A stretch of DNA of 64,000 bases, taken from assembly GCA_037349105.1 (NCBI GenBank), contig JAYJMM010000026.1, positions 1,488,001 through 1,552,000 of the forward strand, in the 5' to 3' direction. This DNA comes from Limnomonas spitsbergensis. Its lineage: Eukaryota > Chlorophyta > Chlorophyceae > Chlamydomonadales. Numbering within the stretch: position 1 is the stretch's first letter; each line of letters begins with the position of its first letter. The notes under the pieces are model-generated. The model was not told the DNA's origin and searched no databases. It saw nothing but the letters and a program-made list of their open reading frames with translations. Shown here one piece after another: positions 32,768 to 46,100 of the stretch. The translations under genes and the position numbers were made by a program.

Positions 32768-35700
32768 TCAGTAAGGTTCCTGTGGAGGTGTGGTAAACAG
32801 GTAAGCCTCGTATTTGCTGAGTAAAGCCCCGCCCTCAATTAATTGAATGGACGACTCAGGCTCCCATGAATTATGTTCAAGTCCAAATCCCTGCCAGGCG
32901 ACCAGAAATTCACGAGATTTTCGCAATCCAGGTCGGTGATCAAGGATGCGTTGAGCGATGAAAGAACAAACATCACCATCAACCACGATAGGTCCTGGCG
33001 GCTGCAACCGCCTATCAGCTCGGTATAATTTCAATTTAGAGACGTGAAAAACTGGGTGAACTCTCATAGAGTCAGGCAGATCCAATTTATACGCCAGGTC
33101 CGTTCCATGTATTTTTGCAATTACTGGAAACGGCCCAATCCATTTGGGAAAGAGTTTTGGAGTGCTTCGCCCCAGCGTTGTGCGCTTCATGTTAATATCT
33201 TTAGTGGATAGGAGGACTGAGTCCCCAACCACAAAAGAAACCTCCCGATGGTGTCTGTCATAAGAAACCTTCTGACGCTGTTGAGCAGCCAAGAGAAACT
33301 TTTTAGCACTGGACAAGCCTTCAACCATTTGATCCGCAAAGGCTGCAACATTGGGAACTTTTGAGGGAGTACATGGAATGGACAACGGTAATCGGGGATC
33401 ACGGCCAGTATTTAACCGGAATGGAGTAGTTCGAATAGAAGAATGATACACATTGTTTATAGCGAACTCAGCCGTGGCAAGACATGTATCCCACTGGTCA
33501 TGGGCAATATGACCCACATAGTGACGGAGCATATCCTTTAGTACCCGATTGACTCGTTCAGTTTGCCCATCACTTTGAGGGTGAAATGCAGTTGTCCGAT
33601 TATGTTTCGTGCCAATCAGCCGGAGTAACTCAGTAAAGAATTTACCCGTGAAGACCGATCCTCGATCAGAGACGATATTAGCAGGGAGTCCATGATGTTT
33701 CCATACATTATCAACAAACAGCTGAGTTGTTCCCTTGCTATCGACATCAGTCTTAGTGGCGGCAAGATGAACCATTTTTGTAAGTCTGTCGACAAAAACA
33801 ATTATGGAATCAAAGCCATGCTTAGTGCGTGGCAGCTACACGATAAAGTCCATGCCCACCGATTCCCACCGTTCAGACGGCATGGGTAAAGTATGTAAAA
33901 GCCCACCGGGAAGCTGATTGGAGCTTTTATTACGCTGGCAGCTAGAACAAGTGCGCACATAATTTTCCACATAAGGCCGAACCTTAGGCCACCTGAAATG
34001 AGAGGTGACAGCCTTTAAGGTTTTTAAGAACCCGCCATGACCACTGAATGGGGCATCATGCAACCCATATAAAATTACTCGCCTGATCTCTTCATGATCC
34101 GGAACCATAAGCTGATGTTTCCGCCACCGTAGTCCGTCACGATTTATGAGATTCTGCGTGTTGGCCACAACTGCATACCATGGTTCTTGGGCATAACCCT
34201 GACGCAAAAGGTCTTCTACATCTTGATCCATATTGGTATCTATGTCTCCCCTATGTCCAGAGTCATCTGGGGAGGTTGGGATATCCATCTGTGAACTAGG
34301 TGCAGGAGATGCTTGTACCTCCTGACCAGGGGGTTCCATACTACCCCCCCGTTTACGTTTGTCTATTAAAGGCCACAGTGTATCAGGTTGAAGGGCAGGG
34401 TCCGCAGTACTGCTTTTTCTAGTCACCATGGCTGTCAATTTAGGCAGAAAGTCTGGGTGTCTAGACAGTGGATCAGCCACATTGATGATGCCCTTTCGCC
34501 ATTGCCATGTGAACTGAAAACGTTGCAGATATTCACTCCACCGACTTTGCCTTCGCGACAAATTCGGTTGTGATTGAAGAGGAACTAGGGGATTGTGAAC
34601 AGTGACTATTGTGAAGGGTATTCCCTCGAGGTAACACCGCCATGTCTTTAAAGCATGGATCACAACCCACAATTCCTGGTCGCCTGTCGTCCAATTGAGC
34701 TCAGCTGAGCTAAGTTTACGACTTTCATGAGCTATTGGTTTCCCAAATTGAGTGAGAACAGCCCCAACACCTCTAATAAAAGCATCACATATGACTTCGA
34801 TATCCACTGGCTGGGATAAATCAGGGAGAGCCAAGACAGGTGCATGGACTAAGGCGTGCTTCACCTTATCAAATGCCAGCTGGCAGTCAGGACTCCAATT
34901 CCACTCAGCAGATTTCCTTGTGAGGCTGGTAAGGGGAGCGACCATGGAGCTGTAATTCTCAACGTGCTTTCGAAAGTAGTTGGACAGTCCGTTGAAGGAT
35001 CGCACCTCCTTTACCGAAGTAGGGGTAGGCCAGGTCTTCACTACTTGAATTTTAGCGGGATCAACTCGCACTCCTTCCCGTCCGACGAGGTGGCCGAGAC
35101 ACTTTATCTCGGGACGTTCAAACGTACATTTTTGGAGCCGAACAAACAAGTGTTGTTTGTCCAGAATCGCGAGCACATGATCGAGATGTAGCGCATGTTC
35201 TTCTTCAGTTTTCGAGAAGATGATGAGGTCATCGAGGTATACAGATACAAACGGAAGATGTCGAAACAAACGTTCCATGACTGCTTGGAAGCCTTGGGGT
35301 GCATTGGTCAGACCCATTGACAGAACTAACCTTCCATGCGTACGTGCCGAACGGTGTTATAAACTGTGTTTTTGGTCTGTCCTCTGGTTGAAGAGGTAGC
35401 TGCCAGTACCCACTGACAAGATCCATAGAAGAGAAGAATTTACATCCATGCAATTTGTCAAAAAGGTCATCTGCTCTGGGATGATATCCTTTAATTGGGA
35501 AAGTTTGATTATTGAGTAACATGTAATCAACTGTAAAACGCAAGCTACCATCCGGTTGAATGGCAAAGATGATAGGACTGCCATAAGGACAAGAGCTCGG
35601 CTCAATCAATCCCTTTTTAAGCATGTCCCCAACCTGCGTTTCGACCTCAAGCTTCTTAGCAGGACTGAGGCGAAAGCTAGGTCTGTAGACAGGTTTGCTG

Positions 35701-35966
35701 CCAGGTTGTAGCTCAATCATTGTGGGTAGAAGATTTGTGTCATAAGGCATTTGTATCTGGTCTTTAAAAACCCTGCTATATTTCAAGAGCACGTCATGCA
35801 CGACGGCAGGCGTCGGAGGGAAAACCACTGTTTCTGGAGGTTTAAGGATGTCCGAAGGATCATGAAATTCCTCATATGAATCAGAAAGTTTGATGTAAGG
35901 ACTGACCCCAGGATCAACCACATTCACATGGAACAACCGGCCGCCCTTGTGGTGGATCCGTTTCAT
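32768..35966 (-). pseudogene. Ty3/gypsy chromodomain pol: RT, RNase H, integrase
   Basis: Order from 35966 down: reverse transcriptase (FSSMDLVSGYWQLPL; YLDD in SVYLDDLIIFSKT), RNase H, integrase zinc finger (GLHDAPFSGHGG ... CSSCQRN), DDE core (MDF, VSDRGS, DGQTERVNR) and a chromodomain (SREFLVAWQGFGLEHNSWEP). This order is diagnostic of chromovirus Ty3/gypsy elements. Damage: a frameshift at about 35,320-35,335 in the RT between FGTYAWKV and MGLTNAPQ; an in-frame TAG at 33,836-33,838 between MDFIV and the rest of the integrase; and VHNPL where RNase H normally has DHNPL or DHKPL, losing an acidic residue. It cannot move on its own. Confidence 0.95.
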
Positions 35967-36006
35967 ATGAATCAGAGAAATCTTAGGATCTTAAGGTTCA
36001 ACTTTC

Positions 36007-36430
36007 TCACTTTCCTCCCTCTCTGGAAGGATGGCCAAGAGAGTAGTGATAGTGCCATTTTGAGACATTAAGGTGTGGATTGCCTCTATATAGTAGAGCA
36101 GCCTTTTCCTCACGCAACCAATCTTGACCGAGGATGACGTCTAACGAGTCACCTAAGTCTACCACCATCACTAGTATTTTCTGGCGGTATCGGGAGCCAT
36201 TTGCTGATTTCAAATGTTAATTTTGCCCACGGCCCGAGCTGCGGCATGAGAACCATTGGCCAACTCCACCATTCGGTGAGTGGGAGTTGTGGTAATCCCG
36301 AATTTGCCACTGTTTTTACATCTATGACGGAGTGGGTTGCCCCGGAGTCCATCGTAAAAACTACGGGCACACCATTCGCGGTGCCCCGAAACTGCATTTT
36401 CAAATCATTTTCAAGATTCACAGACTTCAC
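36007..36430 (-). pseudogene. Retrotransposon aspartic protease
   Basis: The frame at 36430-36149 has VVFTMDSGATHSVIDV, the DSGA active-site motif of retropepsins. The frame at 36213-36007 has GDSLDVILGQDWL, the conserved second half. The two halves are in different frames, so the region is broken. It lies between gag and RT as expected. Confidence 0.85.
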
Positions 36431-36505
36431 CGAAAGTGGTGATTAAACTAGATCATAAAAAACAGCCATAGGCCGCTTCAGGCCAGGGGAACATCTAGAG
36501 TCACC

Positions 36506-38645
36506 CTACCTATCCTTCTCATAGAATAAAGGATATCCCACCGGGAATTCAGTGAGCAATTTCATGCCTTGTAGAAGGGATGCCCATGGGGCTCCAGGCC
36601 ATTGCGGCACTAAAACACATGCGGAAGTGTTATGGGGACTCTTGCCCTTCTCAAATAAATACGTCCCAATTACTCGTTCCAAAAGTGGAAACGGAGCATT
36701 AATCCAGATCTGTTGACCCCGTAAATTTTGGTTAAAAAAAGAATGCTGGGGTGAACAAAATTTTCCACACAACGCATTGGATCCTGCGTCATCACAGAAT
36801 GCGTCAAGATTGAAATCCTGACCAATCGATTGATGGATAAGCTCGAATTCATGAGGTTTAACAAATCTATTGTCTCCTCTATGCTCGACTAGCCTTCCCT
36901 CTAGCCTCAGTCTTTTGACTGCCTCTGGGATTGCATATATTCCCAAACATGGCACCCGAACTTGTGCTTAGGGGGATCCCAGTGGCATCCCGGGCACTTC
37001 TTCGGGTCAGTAGGGGTCCTGGGTGGTCCCTAGCGCTCCCTACTGTTGTCCCTGCTCTGTCCCCGGCCTGCGCTCCGGCCGCGGCTACCACTGCGGCCGC
37101 GTCCACGGCTGCCGTCTCGGCCGCCACCACGTCCGCCCTCATGTTCGCCCTCGCTGCCACCCGGTTTCACAGCAGCACCTTTCAGTTGTGGAAAAGGTCT
37201 CTTGGGGGCTTTGGGTGGGTGAGATGATTTTTGCAGATCAATGGTGATGGTGTGCTTTGCTAGATCCTCCCATGAGGTCCACGCATCACCCGTTCGTGGG
37301 TCAATGGCCAATGCAGCCCTAGCCTCATCATTTAAGCCTTGTTGATAGATGTTCAATAAATCAGGGGCAATAGGCATAGGGAGCCCGCACCGGTTGATCA
37401 GCACCAAAAAATGGTTTTTGTATGCATGCACGGTACTAGTATGTTGTATTTTGAAGAGGGCCCGGCGTGATGCCATCTGCCTATCCGGTGTAGAGAAGTA
37501 TGTAGTGAGATTCTGTTTGAATTGTTCCCATGTTATCAACACGCCCTCAGCCTGCAGAGGCTGGGCAAACGCAATGTATGCCTCAAGAGCTTTCCCTCCC
37601 AACAGATGCATGCCATGCACATGCCATTCAACATGGGGAATGTTGTTACCCTTGAGGTAATTCTCAAAGGTAAAGATATGATCTTCGATGATTTCATGCG
37701 ATATTCCTTCAAATTTCAATGGTTGAGGAACCTTCACCTTCCAAGCATGAGATGGACTGCGTTTAGGGCTCACCGGGCGATCGACTGCGTTGCCGTCGTT
37801 CTCGATGTCCCTGTCTGCCTCCATCTCATCTCGTTGGTGAGCACGTGCACGAGCATGCGCTGGAGCCGCGGCGTCAGCGTCGCGGGCCTGGGCCGCAACA
37901 TTTTGCTCCTACTCTTTTTCCTTCTCCTCCTGGCGCTTCCGCTGGTAAAAGCGGAAGGCCGCGGGGGCCTGGATTTCCTGGAGCTCCTTCATCGCCCGCG
38001 CCTGGGCTAGCTGTGCCTCATGCTTGAGGTTCAGCCACGGCTGCATTGGCATGGTATTGGGCCGGAACCGGAGGCTATCCGTGGCTGCCGATGTGGACAC
38101 CAGCTCCTCCCACAAAGCTGTAGCCTCGGTGTTGTTTACGAGCGTGTCGTACGTCAGACCGTCCGTGTTGAAGGCCGGGACCAGCCTCTCAATCATCGCT
38201 AGCTGCTGCAGAAAGTGGTCAAGGTTCACCTCGAGAACCCTCAGGGTCTCGTCGTCTGCCTCCTCCGTTGCAAGCTCAGCTGCAGGCTCAGCTGTAGGCT
38301 CGCGAGCCGATCGGCTACGTCCTCCGCTGCAGGGACGGGTCGGTTGGCCGCAGCAGTGGCGCTGACAGCCGGTCCCAAAGTGTCGTGGACGAATTCCACG
38401 ACTTCGATTATCTTTGCAGTCATCGTGTCGAACTTTTCGTACAGGATGGGCAAGGTGGCCTCAATCCTGTCCTGAACAAGAGCCGTTTCTTTGAACGCCC
38501 TGTCCAGTCCTGCTCCCAATCGTTTGATGAGTGATGAGCATTTGCGTTGAAGGGATAAGGGGACCGCATTGTCTTTCTGAAGACTTGGTAAGATCGCCAT
38601 GCTGGATTTGCCCTGACGGTTTCTTACCGGGGACGGATGCTTGGT
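36506..38645 (-). pseudogene. Retrotransposon gag, minus-strand copy
   Basis: Frames at 38798-38241, 38229-37909 and 37824-37030 hold gag pieces: VRNRQGKSSMAILPS, LEAYIAFAQPLQAEGVL and HTSTVHAYKNHFLVL. A basic Gly/Arg-rich tail follows (GRGRSGSRGRSAG), then a Cys/His cluster near 36,985 (CPGCHWDPPKHKFGC). The zinc-knuckle reading is tentative. Similarity to the plus-strand gag ends at about 38,645. Beyond that the sequence is unrelated, so the gag N-terminus and the 5' LTR are missing on this side. Confidence 0.85.
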
Positions 38646-40101
38646 CCCAGGACGCCGGGTGGGAGGGATGTAGCGGGTGTGGCATCCATAATTGTGAACA
38701 TTCCACTCTTTGTGCCTCTGTGAAGGGAACGTTGGATGAGGCAGAGGGCCTTGTTGTGTCGGGAGATATAAGAGGCATGCATACGGGGATGCATGCATCT
38801 TCCAAACATGTGTCCCTGTGTGTCAGAAGTAGCGTCAGGTGGGTAAGTAGGAGGTGGTGTAAATATGGGGCAAAGGCCATCGGTAAACGAGCGCACTACT
38901 ACAAGATCGCAAGCCCCAAATGCTGCTTTGTACGGCGAGGCAGAGGATAGACCCCTGGGCTAGACTGACTGCGTTCGATTCGAACCTCTTGTCGTATATA
39001 AGTGCCGAAGTGCCTTTTCAACTCCTTCCGGAGCAATGCCGCCGAAACCGAGCCATCAACTCTGTCGTTTCTTTTAGAAAAAGTGGTGCCGTGGCCTCGC
39101 CATGGCCGCAAAAATGACAAGTTGGCTGGTAGAGATCCAGCCCATGCGGAAGCCTGGCCGGCCAAAGAAGCCGGTCCCATAGGCAAACCAGTAAACAACG
39201 CCATCTTTGGAGGCCGGAGAGGGGGAAACATATGGTGAGGGGGGAGAGGCATATGATGACCTGATGCCCGATCTCAGGGCTCATTAGATGATGAGGACTG
39301 AGGAGGCAGATGAGGGGGAGCTCCGTGATCTCATGTTGGAGCTCCTGGATCCCTTGTATGTGCCCAAGCATCCCCAGCAGGATTTCCGCAACCTCATGCG
39401 GGATTCATCATCAGAGGAGGAGGGGGGAGGGGGCTGCCAGGCCTGCCACAACAGCCGGTGATGGACATATATTTGGTGCCCCATTGCAACCTGATTGGAC
39501 AGTTGGTGCCACATCTGAACCTCATTGGACATACTTATTACATTCCGTGCCCCACTGCCTCATTGGAAATTTGGTGCCCCATTTGGAGTTTTGGACCTCA
39601 TTAGCTTTGACACCATTAATGCCATTAAACTTAAAATCATTTCATGATGAGCATACAACGCGTCTTCGTTGATAGAGCTATTTCTTTCTTCACCCCCCTG
39701 GCTCGCTTCGCTCGCGCACAGAAAGTGACCAAAATCAATTGCAAATCCCTCTAAAAAAATCCTGGCCATAAGGAGTGACTTGTTGTCGAGACGGAGACCT
39801 ACCGAAGTTCCATGTCGGGCTCGGTGGGCATGCAGTGAGTGGTCGCACTGCATGAATCTTTCTAGTGATTGGAAAATTTGAGATGATAAAGGAAGGATCG
39901 GCGGTCTCTCATTGGAACCAAGCCTTGAAGGGGCTGTAACGTCATTGTGTTTCGAATTGATTTTCGCGTTGAACCCTTGGGGCTAGGCCATCTTCACTGT
40001 CCCGAGCACCGTTCGGAGTCACATCCGCCCCAAATCGTGCGTCCTGCCGAACATCCCCCATCATCATTATCATCCGTGTCACTGCACTTCACTAGATCGT
40101 C
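38646..40101. other. Stretch without a supportable gene
   Basis: A minus frame contains HNYGCHTRYIPPTRRPG, faintly like YDTR-I-P of retroelement family A. 39,470-39,620 has internal repeats of TTGGTGCCCCAT and CATTGGA. I see no exon and no right-hand LTR. Confidence 0.4.
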
Positions 40102-43100
40102 ATGCTCGCATACAAGTCAGTCAGCCTGCGCCAGGTACACCTGCAGTCGCGGGCGACGCCAGTCCTCGGCAGGAAGGCGAAGACGTTCTCGGTTTGCCCG
40201 GTGTCACCATCCCTCAGAGCGGTCACATCGAATGCATCCAAGGCATCTTGCGAGTCCTCAGGTGCGCTTTCTCATCGCGCCCATAAGTCTCCAGGGGGGT
40301 CGCAAATTGCAAGAGTACGGCTTTCATGACAGCGGATCTCAAGATATCAAGAACTGATACCAACGTTTGAAAAGCAAGTGCTGTGATATCGATGCAACGT
40401 GCCTCTGCACACACCGTTTGCTCCGATTCCGACCATGTGACCGTTCAAAGCTGGGCAAAGACGCAGTCGGTGCTGACGTGGCTGCCCGAGACACCTCATC
40501 CCATGCTTCCAACTTGAATCGACCTTACCTTCACCATACCTTCACTCGTGTTTCCGTAAGCTCTCATATTTGGATCCCTCCCCTCCATGATACCAAGCAT
40601 CAGGGCATGCAAAGAGGCAGTACCGGTATGTATGAAAGGACTGCTTTTCAGCATGGTCCAGAGATGTAATGTCATCGACCTCTACCCTACCTAGGCCTGG
40701 GGAGTGCACAGGCAGAGAGAGCAGGAGCAATACATTTCTGCTGCAGCTGTATCAAGTCCTTGGCCTAGCTCAGAGAAGGCACAAAAGAGGCAGCAATGGC
40801 AGCAAAGCTAAACCTCTGCTGAAGTTGTCTCACATTCACTGATTATTTTAGCAGGCTATAGCTACGATTCAGCTATATCACGGCCTAAGGCCGTGGGGGT
40901 CTGGTGCCGCAAGCCCTACTGCCCGGACCACCGACAGTAGGCCGGTCAAGGTTTGCTACCAATCGGCGGAATAATGGCCGCCTGGTGCCCCCAAAAGGTG
41001 CTCTGGCATGTACTAAATAAACACCAATCAGTGCTCACATTCCTGGCGCGCTCCCTAGAATCAGCCATCTCTGGAGGTGATGCTCAACGGGCCAGTGCCA
41101 GAGCCTCTGCCGCGTAGGGCGCCACAATGGACCAGCCTTTGCCTGGCGGCCGAATCAGCAGTGCCTGTTGCACCTGGTCTTCTCGGTCGAAGGCTGTACT
41201 GTAGCTGCAATATATCTGAAGGACCCTAGAGAATATGCATCGTCGTCAGTGCCGAGCAATTGCGCCGTAATTCAGAAAATGCCTGTAAATACAGGTAAAT
41301 AAAGCTGAATCTGCCTGGACATTACAGTGACCGAAACGCAGCTACGTAATTCAGCCACCGTCATCGGCACAGCACTGTTTGTAATGCATTCTCCGTTGCG
41401 TGCTTTCAGGCACACAGCTCTCACCTGGCCGCCTGGCTCGCACTACTGTACCTAGAATGTTACATAAATTTGAAATTTCGGGGGGCAGAAAGGGGGAAGC
41501 AGCGCGGAAAATAACAGCTATTACTTCCTTTACGCAACCACACAGCGCCTCTGCAGCTATCTCAGGGTATCTTGGCGTCCTTGCTGCTGTTACTGCTGCT
41601 GCTGCTGCTGCTGCTGCTGATACTGCTGCTGCTGCTGCTGTTTGTGTTTAAACCAAAACCTGCAACCTGTCATGTTTAAACAAAAAAAGTGTAACCTGCT
41701 GCTGTGTTTAAGCCAAAGCTGCAACCTGCAACCTGGAGCTATCTCAGGCCAACTTGGCGCATTTACTGCTGCTGCTTAGATATTTGAACACAACAGCTTA
41801 AACCTTTGTGTCCAATGCTGTGCAGCACCTCTGCTATTGTCTCTGGCCACCATAGCACCCTCGCTGCTGCTGCTCCACCTAGCGGCGGCAGGCCCAAGCA
41901 TCGCCGAGGGAGAAGGGGCGACTGTCGAGGCAAGTGGAGCCCCAATCTTTGTTGTACATTTATTTGGGATGTCTCTTGAGGATGTATGCTTCATTTGAGC
42001 GAATTAGCGGGGCATCACGTCTCACGCGTTCTTCAATGATGTAGTAGGGGTTCCTGTGCAAACTAGCCAGGAGAAGCACGCACATGCCAAATTGCCGGTA
42101 TGGTCTACGCGTGCACACACCGCATAAATAGCACGAGGATCAGTGATCTCCGCTTCATAAATGGGTCGTAAATTAAGTGAAATACGGTACCGTAAAACCG
42201 GATACGGTAGGGTCCGCGCACCGCTGTTGAGAAGTAATATATCAAATTCGTCGCGCAGGCAAGGAGTAACCTACTCCGTGCACGCGCAGCTGAATGTTTT
42301 TATATTTTGTGCCGGAAACACTACTCCGCGCACCTCCAATAGTAGTTGTTAATTATTCCCCATCGGGCATCAACTCCGCGCACCCCCAACAATAATTAAT
42401 CAATAGCGATGTCAAACCCATTCTACGGTAGGTGTGAAAATGTGTGGAACTCGGGAAAGCCGAGACAAGAGGGGATGTCGACATTGAGAGAGCCTAAGGC
42501 CCCCGACATGGGAGGGGGCGCTTACCAGTTTTTTAGTCAGTGGTATACCACTGTCAGCTACAGTTTAGCTACACTATGTCCCTTGGCCACAAGCCCCTGG
42601 TGCAGCCAGCCAGCCAGCCCTTCTGCTTGGGCCACCGGCCAGAGGCTGGCTGGTCCAGGTTTGGTGGGAGACGGCCCAGGGGTGGCCGCGGGGCGGGTCA
42701 GCAAAGTTGGTCCGGTACCCACTAAAGAAAGGACTGGCCCTAACCGTCTGGGACCCAAATTGAAATAAGTTCATTTTTGGAGCCTCTCACACCAAGGGGA
42801 CTCCGCCCGCTCACGCCTTCAGGAGTGAGGTGGCTGACCCGCGGCATTATCGGGCCCCCGCAGGTGAAAGGTGCAAAGCGCTCTTACCCACAAGGGGCGC
42901 CCTCGGCCCCATGCAGGTGGCCGAGGGAGCCCCCTGGTGGGGTTCGAAGGCGAAGCTCCTCTAGGTCAGAAATGTGGCGAGGTTTGAGCATCTTATTTTC
43001 ATTAAAAACATGTGTATCTCGATTCAAGGATTAAGAGATGAAGCTCAGAGTCAGTTTTCAAACCTGCCCGTGACTATCTTGATTCCAGAGAAAGCCAAGT

Positions 43101-46100
43101 CATGTCATCTGTAAGCCATATTTCTTCTCAAGTAATGTTAGTTACCGTAGCTAAGGGCGTATGTGGGTGGCAGAGCAAGCAAAATAAAACAAGCATAATT
43201 CCTGCAAGCAGACTTTTCAAATTGTAGAGCATGTACCCCATCAGTCCATGCCATCATTCCCTTGTACCGTAAAACGTCTTAGGGTCCGCGCCCCAATAAT
43301 TAATTAATTATGAGCTAAGTCTAGGAGATTCTACGGTAGACCATGTACTCCTGACCAAGTCATTAATCTGATTGGACGCTTCTGCCCGCTGTCACCCCTA
43401 CCACTCTACCAGGCAGCAGTCACTGCCACGACGGCGGCTGTGAAGGACCTGTTTGTGGGCCGTGCATGCATCCCATGTATCCCATGTATCCCATGCATCC
43501 CATGTATCCCATGCATCCCATGTATCCCATGCATCCCATGCATCCCATGCATCCCATGCATCCCATGTATCCCATGCATCCCATGTATCCCATGCATCCC
43601 ATGCATCCCATGCATCCCATGTATCCCATGCATCCCATGCATCCCATGCGGCCTTTATCCAACTTTGCTGACCACCGTATGGTGTGGAGGCGAGTGTCAT
43701 TGACAGGACTGAGGATGTCACTGACAGGACTGCAGCTGTCACTGACGCTGTCCAAAACCTCCTTGCGACCCATGCATCCCATGTAGTGCTGTGCCAATTA
43801 CGGTCCTTACAATGGCTGAAATTCGTAGCTGAGTTTCAATCACTGTAATTTCAAGGCAAATTCAGCTACTCTTACCAGTAAGCGACCGTAAGTACGGCAC
43901 ACGATTTCTGAATTACAGCGCAATTGGACAGCATTGATCCCATGCAGCCCTTGACACTTCTGCCCCTGACACTTCTCCCTGCCAGGCGGCTGTCACTGAC
44001 ACAACTGCAAATGTATCTGCCGCTGCTGCGACTGTAATTGACTCTGGGCTGCCATTTGGAGTGTCGCCTTCGGAGCTGGTGCTCCTGGCGACGCCGCTGG
44101 CAGGCTATGCGATCTTCAAGCTTGTGCTCGTGCCCAGGGTGAGCAAGAGGGGGGCCTGGGTGTTTCAGGGTTACTCAGTGTTTCTGAATTCAAAAATTAG
44201 ACTTCCTTTGGCTTGTCCAGGAGCCTACGGTATCAAAATGTGTGAATGTGGGCATGCGGCTTTGGCGAGCCGACTTCTTTTGGCGAGTGGCCAGGCTGAA
44301 ATTGCCAATCCAACTTACTTTCGACTCGCCCTACTGGTTGCCAATGGCTACCACTCGCCTAATTCAGAAGCAATGGGGTAACGCCCACAGAGGCAGAGGT
44401 TTTAGGGTTCGTGGTTTCCACAGAGACTGCAGGATTTTCACAGGTTTCAGGGTTTCCACAGAGGTTTTAGGGTTCATGATCTTCACCGAGACGGAGGCTA
44501 AACCCTAAGCCACATGCCATGTTAAGCTGTGCTGTTGACTAAGGTCAGCAAGGGAAGGACATCAGGGGGGGGGGAGGCAGAGGAGGCGATCGGGTCAGCG
44601 GGGGGCAACGGGCGGAGGAGGGGTAAGGGAGATGGGTGAAGGAGATGGACTCCCCTGTGAATGATGCAAAGTTTTACATTGCCATGCTCTCTCGGAAAAG
44701 GCTTTAGGATGGATGCGTAGGAAGGGCAACAATGGCAACAAGCTTTGTCTGACACTTTCCTTTCCAGGACTGCCCCGTTGTTTATCGTGACTTCCTGATC
44801 CCCGACTTCGTTGTGTTGTCCCACGGTCCCTATTTAGCTCATGCTTTTAAACTTCGTGTGTGTGGGGTCCCATGCTCTTTATTGCATGCCTAATTCACAC
44901 TTTTTGTGTTTGCCCTGCAGAACCCCAGAGCCTCCTTCAATGACCTGCTTCTCGTCCGTGAGTGGGGCGAAGGGGGGACTGCTTCTCGTCCGTGAGGGGG
45001 ACTTGGGGGGGGATTGCTTCTAGTCCGTGAGGGGGACTTGGGGGGGGGGATTGCTTCTAGTCCGTGAGGGGGACTTGGGGGGGGGGATTGCTTCTAGTCC
45101 GTGAGGGGGACTTGGGGGAGGGTCTGCTTCTAGTCCGTGAGGGGGACTTGGGGGGGGGGATTGCTTCTAGTCCATGAGGGGGACTTGGAGGGGGGGATTG
45201 CTTCTAGTCCGTGAGGGGGACTTGGGGGGGGGGATTGCTTCTAGTCCGTGAGGGGGACTTGGGGGGGATTGCTTCTAGTCCGTGAGGGGGACTTGGGGGG
45301 GATTGCTTCTAGTCCGTGAGGGGGACTTGGGGGGGGATTGCTTCTAGTCCGTGAGGGGGACTTGGGGGGGGGATTGCTTCTAGTCCGTGAGGGGAACTTG
45401 GGGGGGGGATTGCTTCTAGTCCGTGAGGGGAACTTGGGGGGGGGATTGCTTCTAGTCCATGAGGGGGACTTGGGGGGGATTGCTTCTAGTTCGTGAGGGG
45501 AACTTGGGGGGGGGATTGCTTCTAGTCCGTGAGGGGAACTTGGGGGGGGGATTGCTTCTAGTCCGTGAGGGGAACTTGGGGGGGGGATTGCTTCTAGTCC
45601 GTGAGGGGGACTTGGGGGGGGATTGCTTCTAGTCCGTGAGGGGGACTTGGGGGGGGTCTGCTTTAGTCCGTGCGGGGGGACTTTGAGGGGGGGCTGCTTT
45701 TAGTCCGTGAGGGGGGACTTGGGGGGGGGGGGGCTGCTTCTAGTCCGTGAGGGGGACTTGGGGGGGACTGCTTCTAGCCCGTGAGGGGGGGTTGCTTCTA
45801 GTCCGTGCATGGGGGGAGGGGGGACTTGAACGTTCAGATGGTGTAACCTGGGGCAGGGGGGAAGGGTTACAGCGATGTTACAGTGAACACTGGGGCAAGG
45901 TGAAGACTGGGTTAGGGTTCTAGAGTTCAAACAGTGTAAATTGACGCAAGGTGGTGAATGGTGTAGGGTTCAGACAGTACAGTTGTAGTCGTTTGTGGGG
46001 GAATAATATAATCCTCTACTCTTGAAGTCTTTCAGTGGGGGGAAGTATTAGGGATCAGATCGAGGGGGGGGCAAAAAAAAGGCCAGGGACCCCATAAGCA

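Noticed and set aside
36931..38475. Plus-strand frames over 36.9-38.5 kb
   Set aside because: They are antisense to the gag frames; the minus-strand readings match the plus-strand gag copy at 31-32 kb.
43398..43797. Repetitive DAWDAW, MGCMGC and CIPCIP proteins
   Set aside because: Six-frame translations of the CATGCATCC minisatellite.
44522..44824. Exon candidate near 44,770 ([14 protein letters not shown])
   Set aside because: It has an acceptor-like CCAG but no phase-compatible donor, and the 44,921 exon joins the upstream exon cleanly without it.
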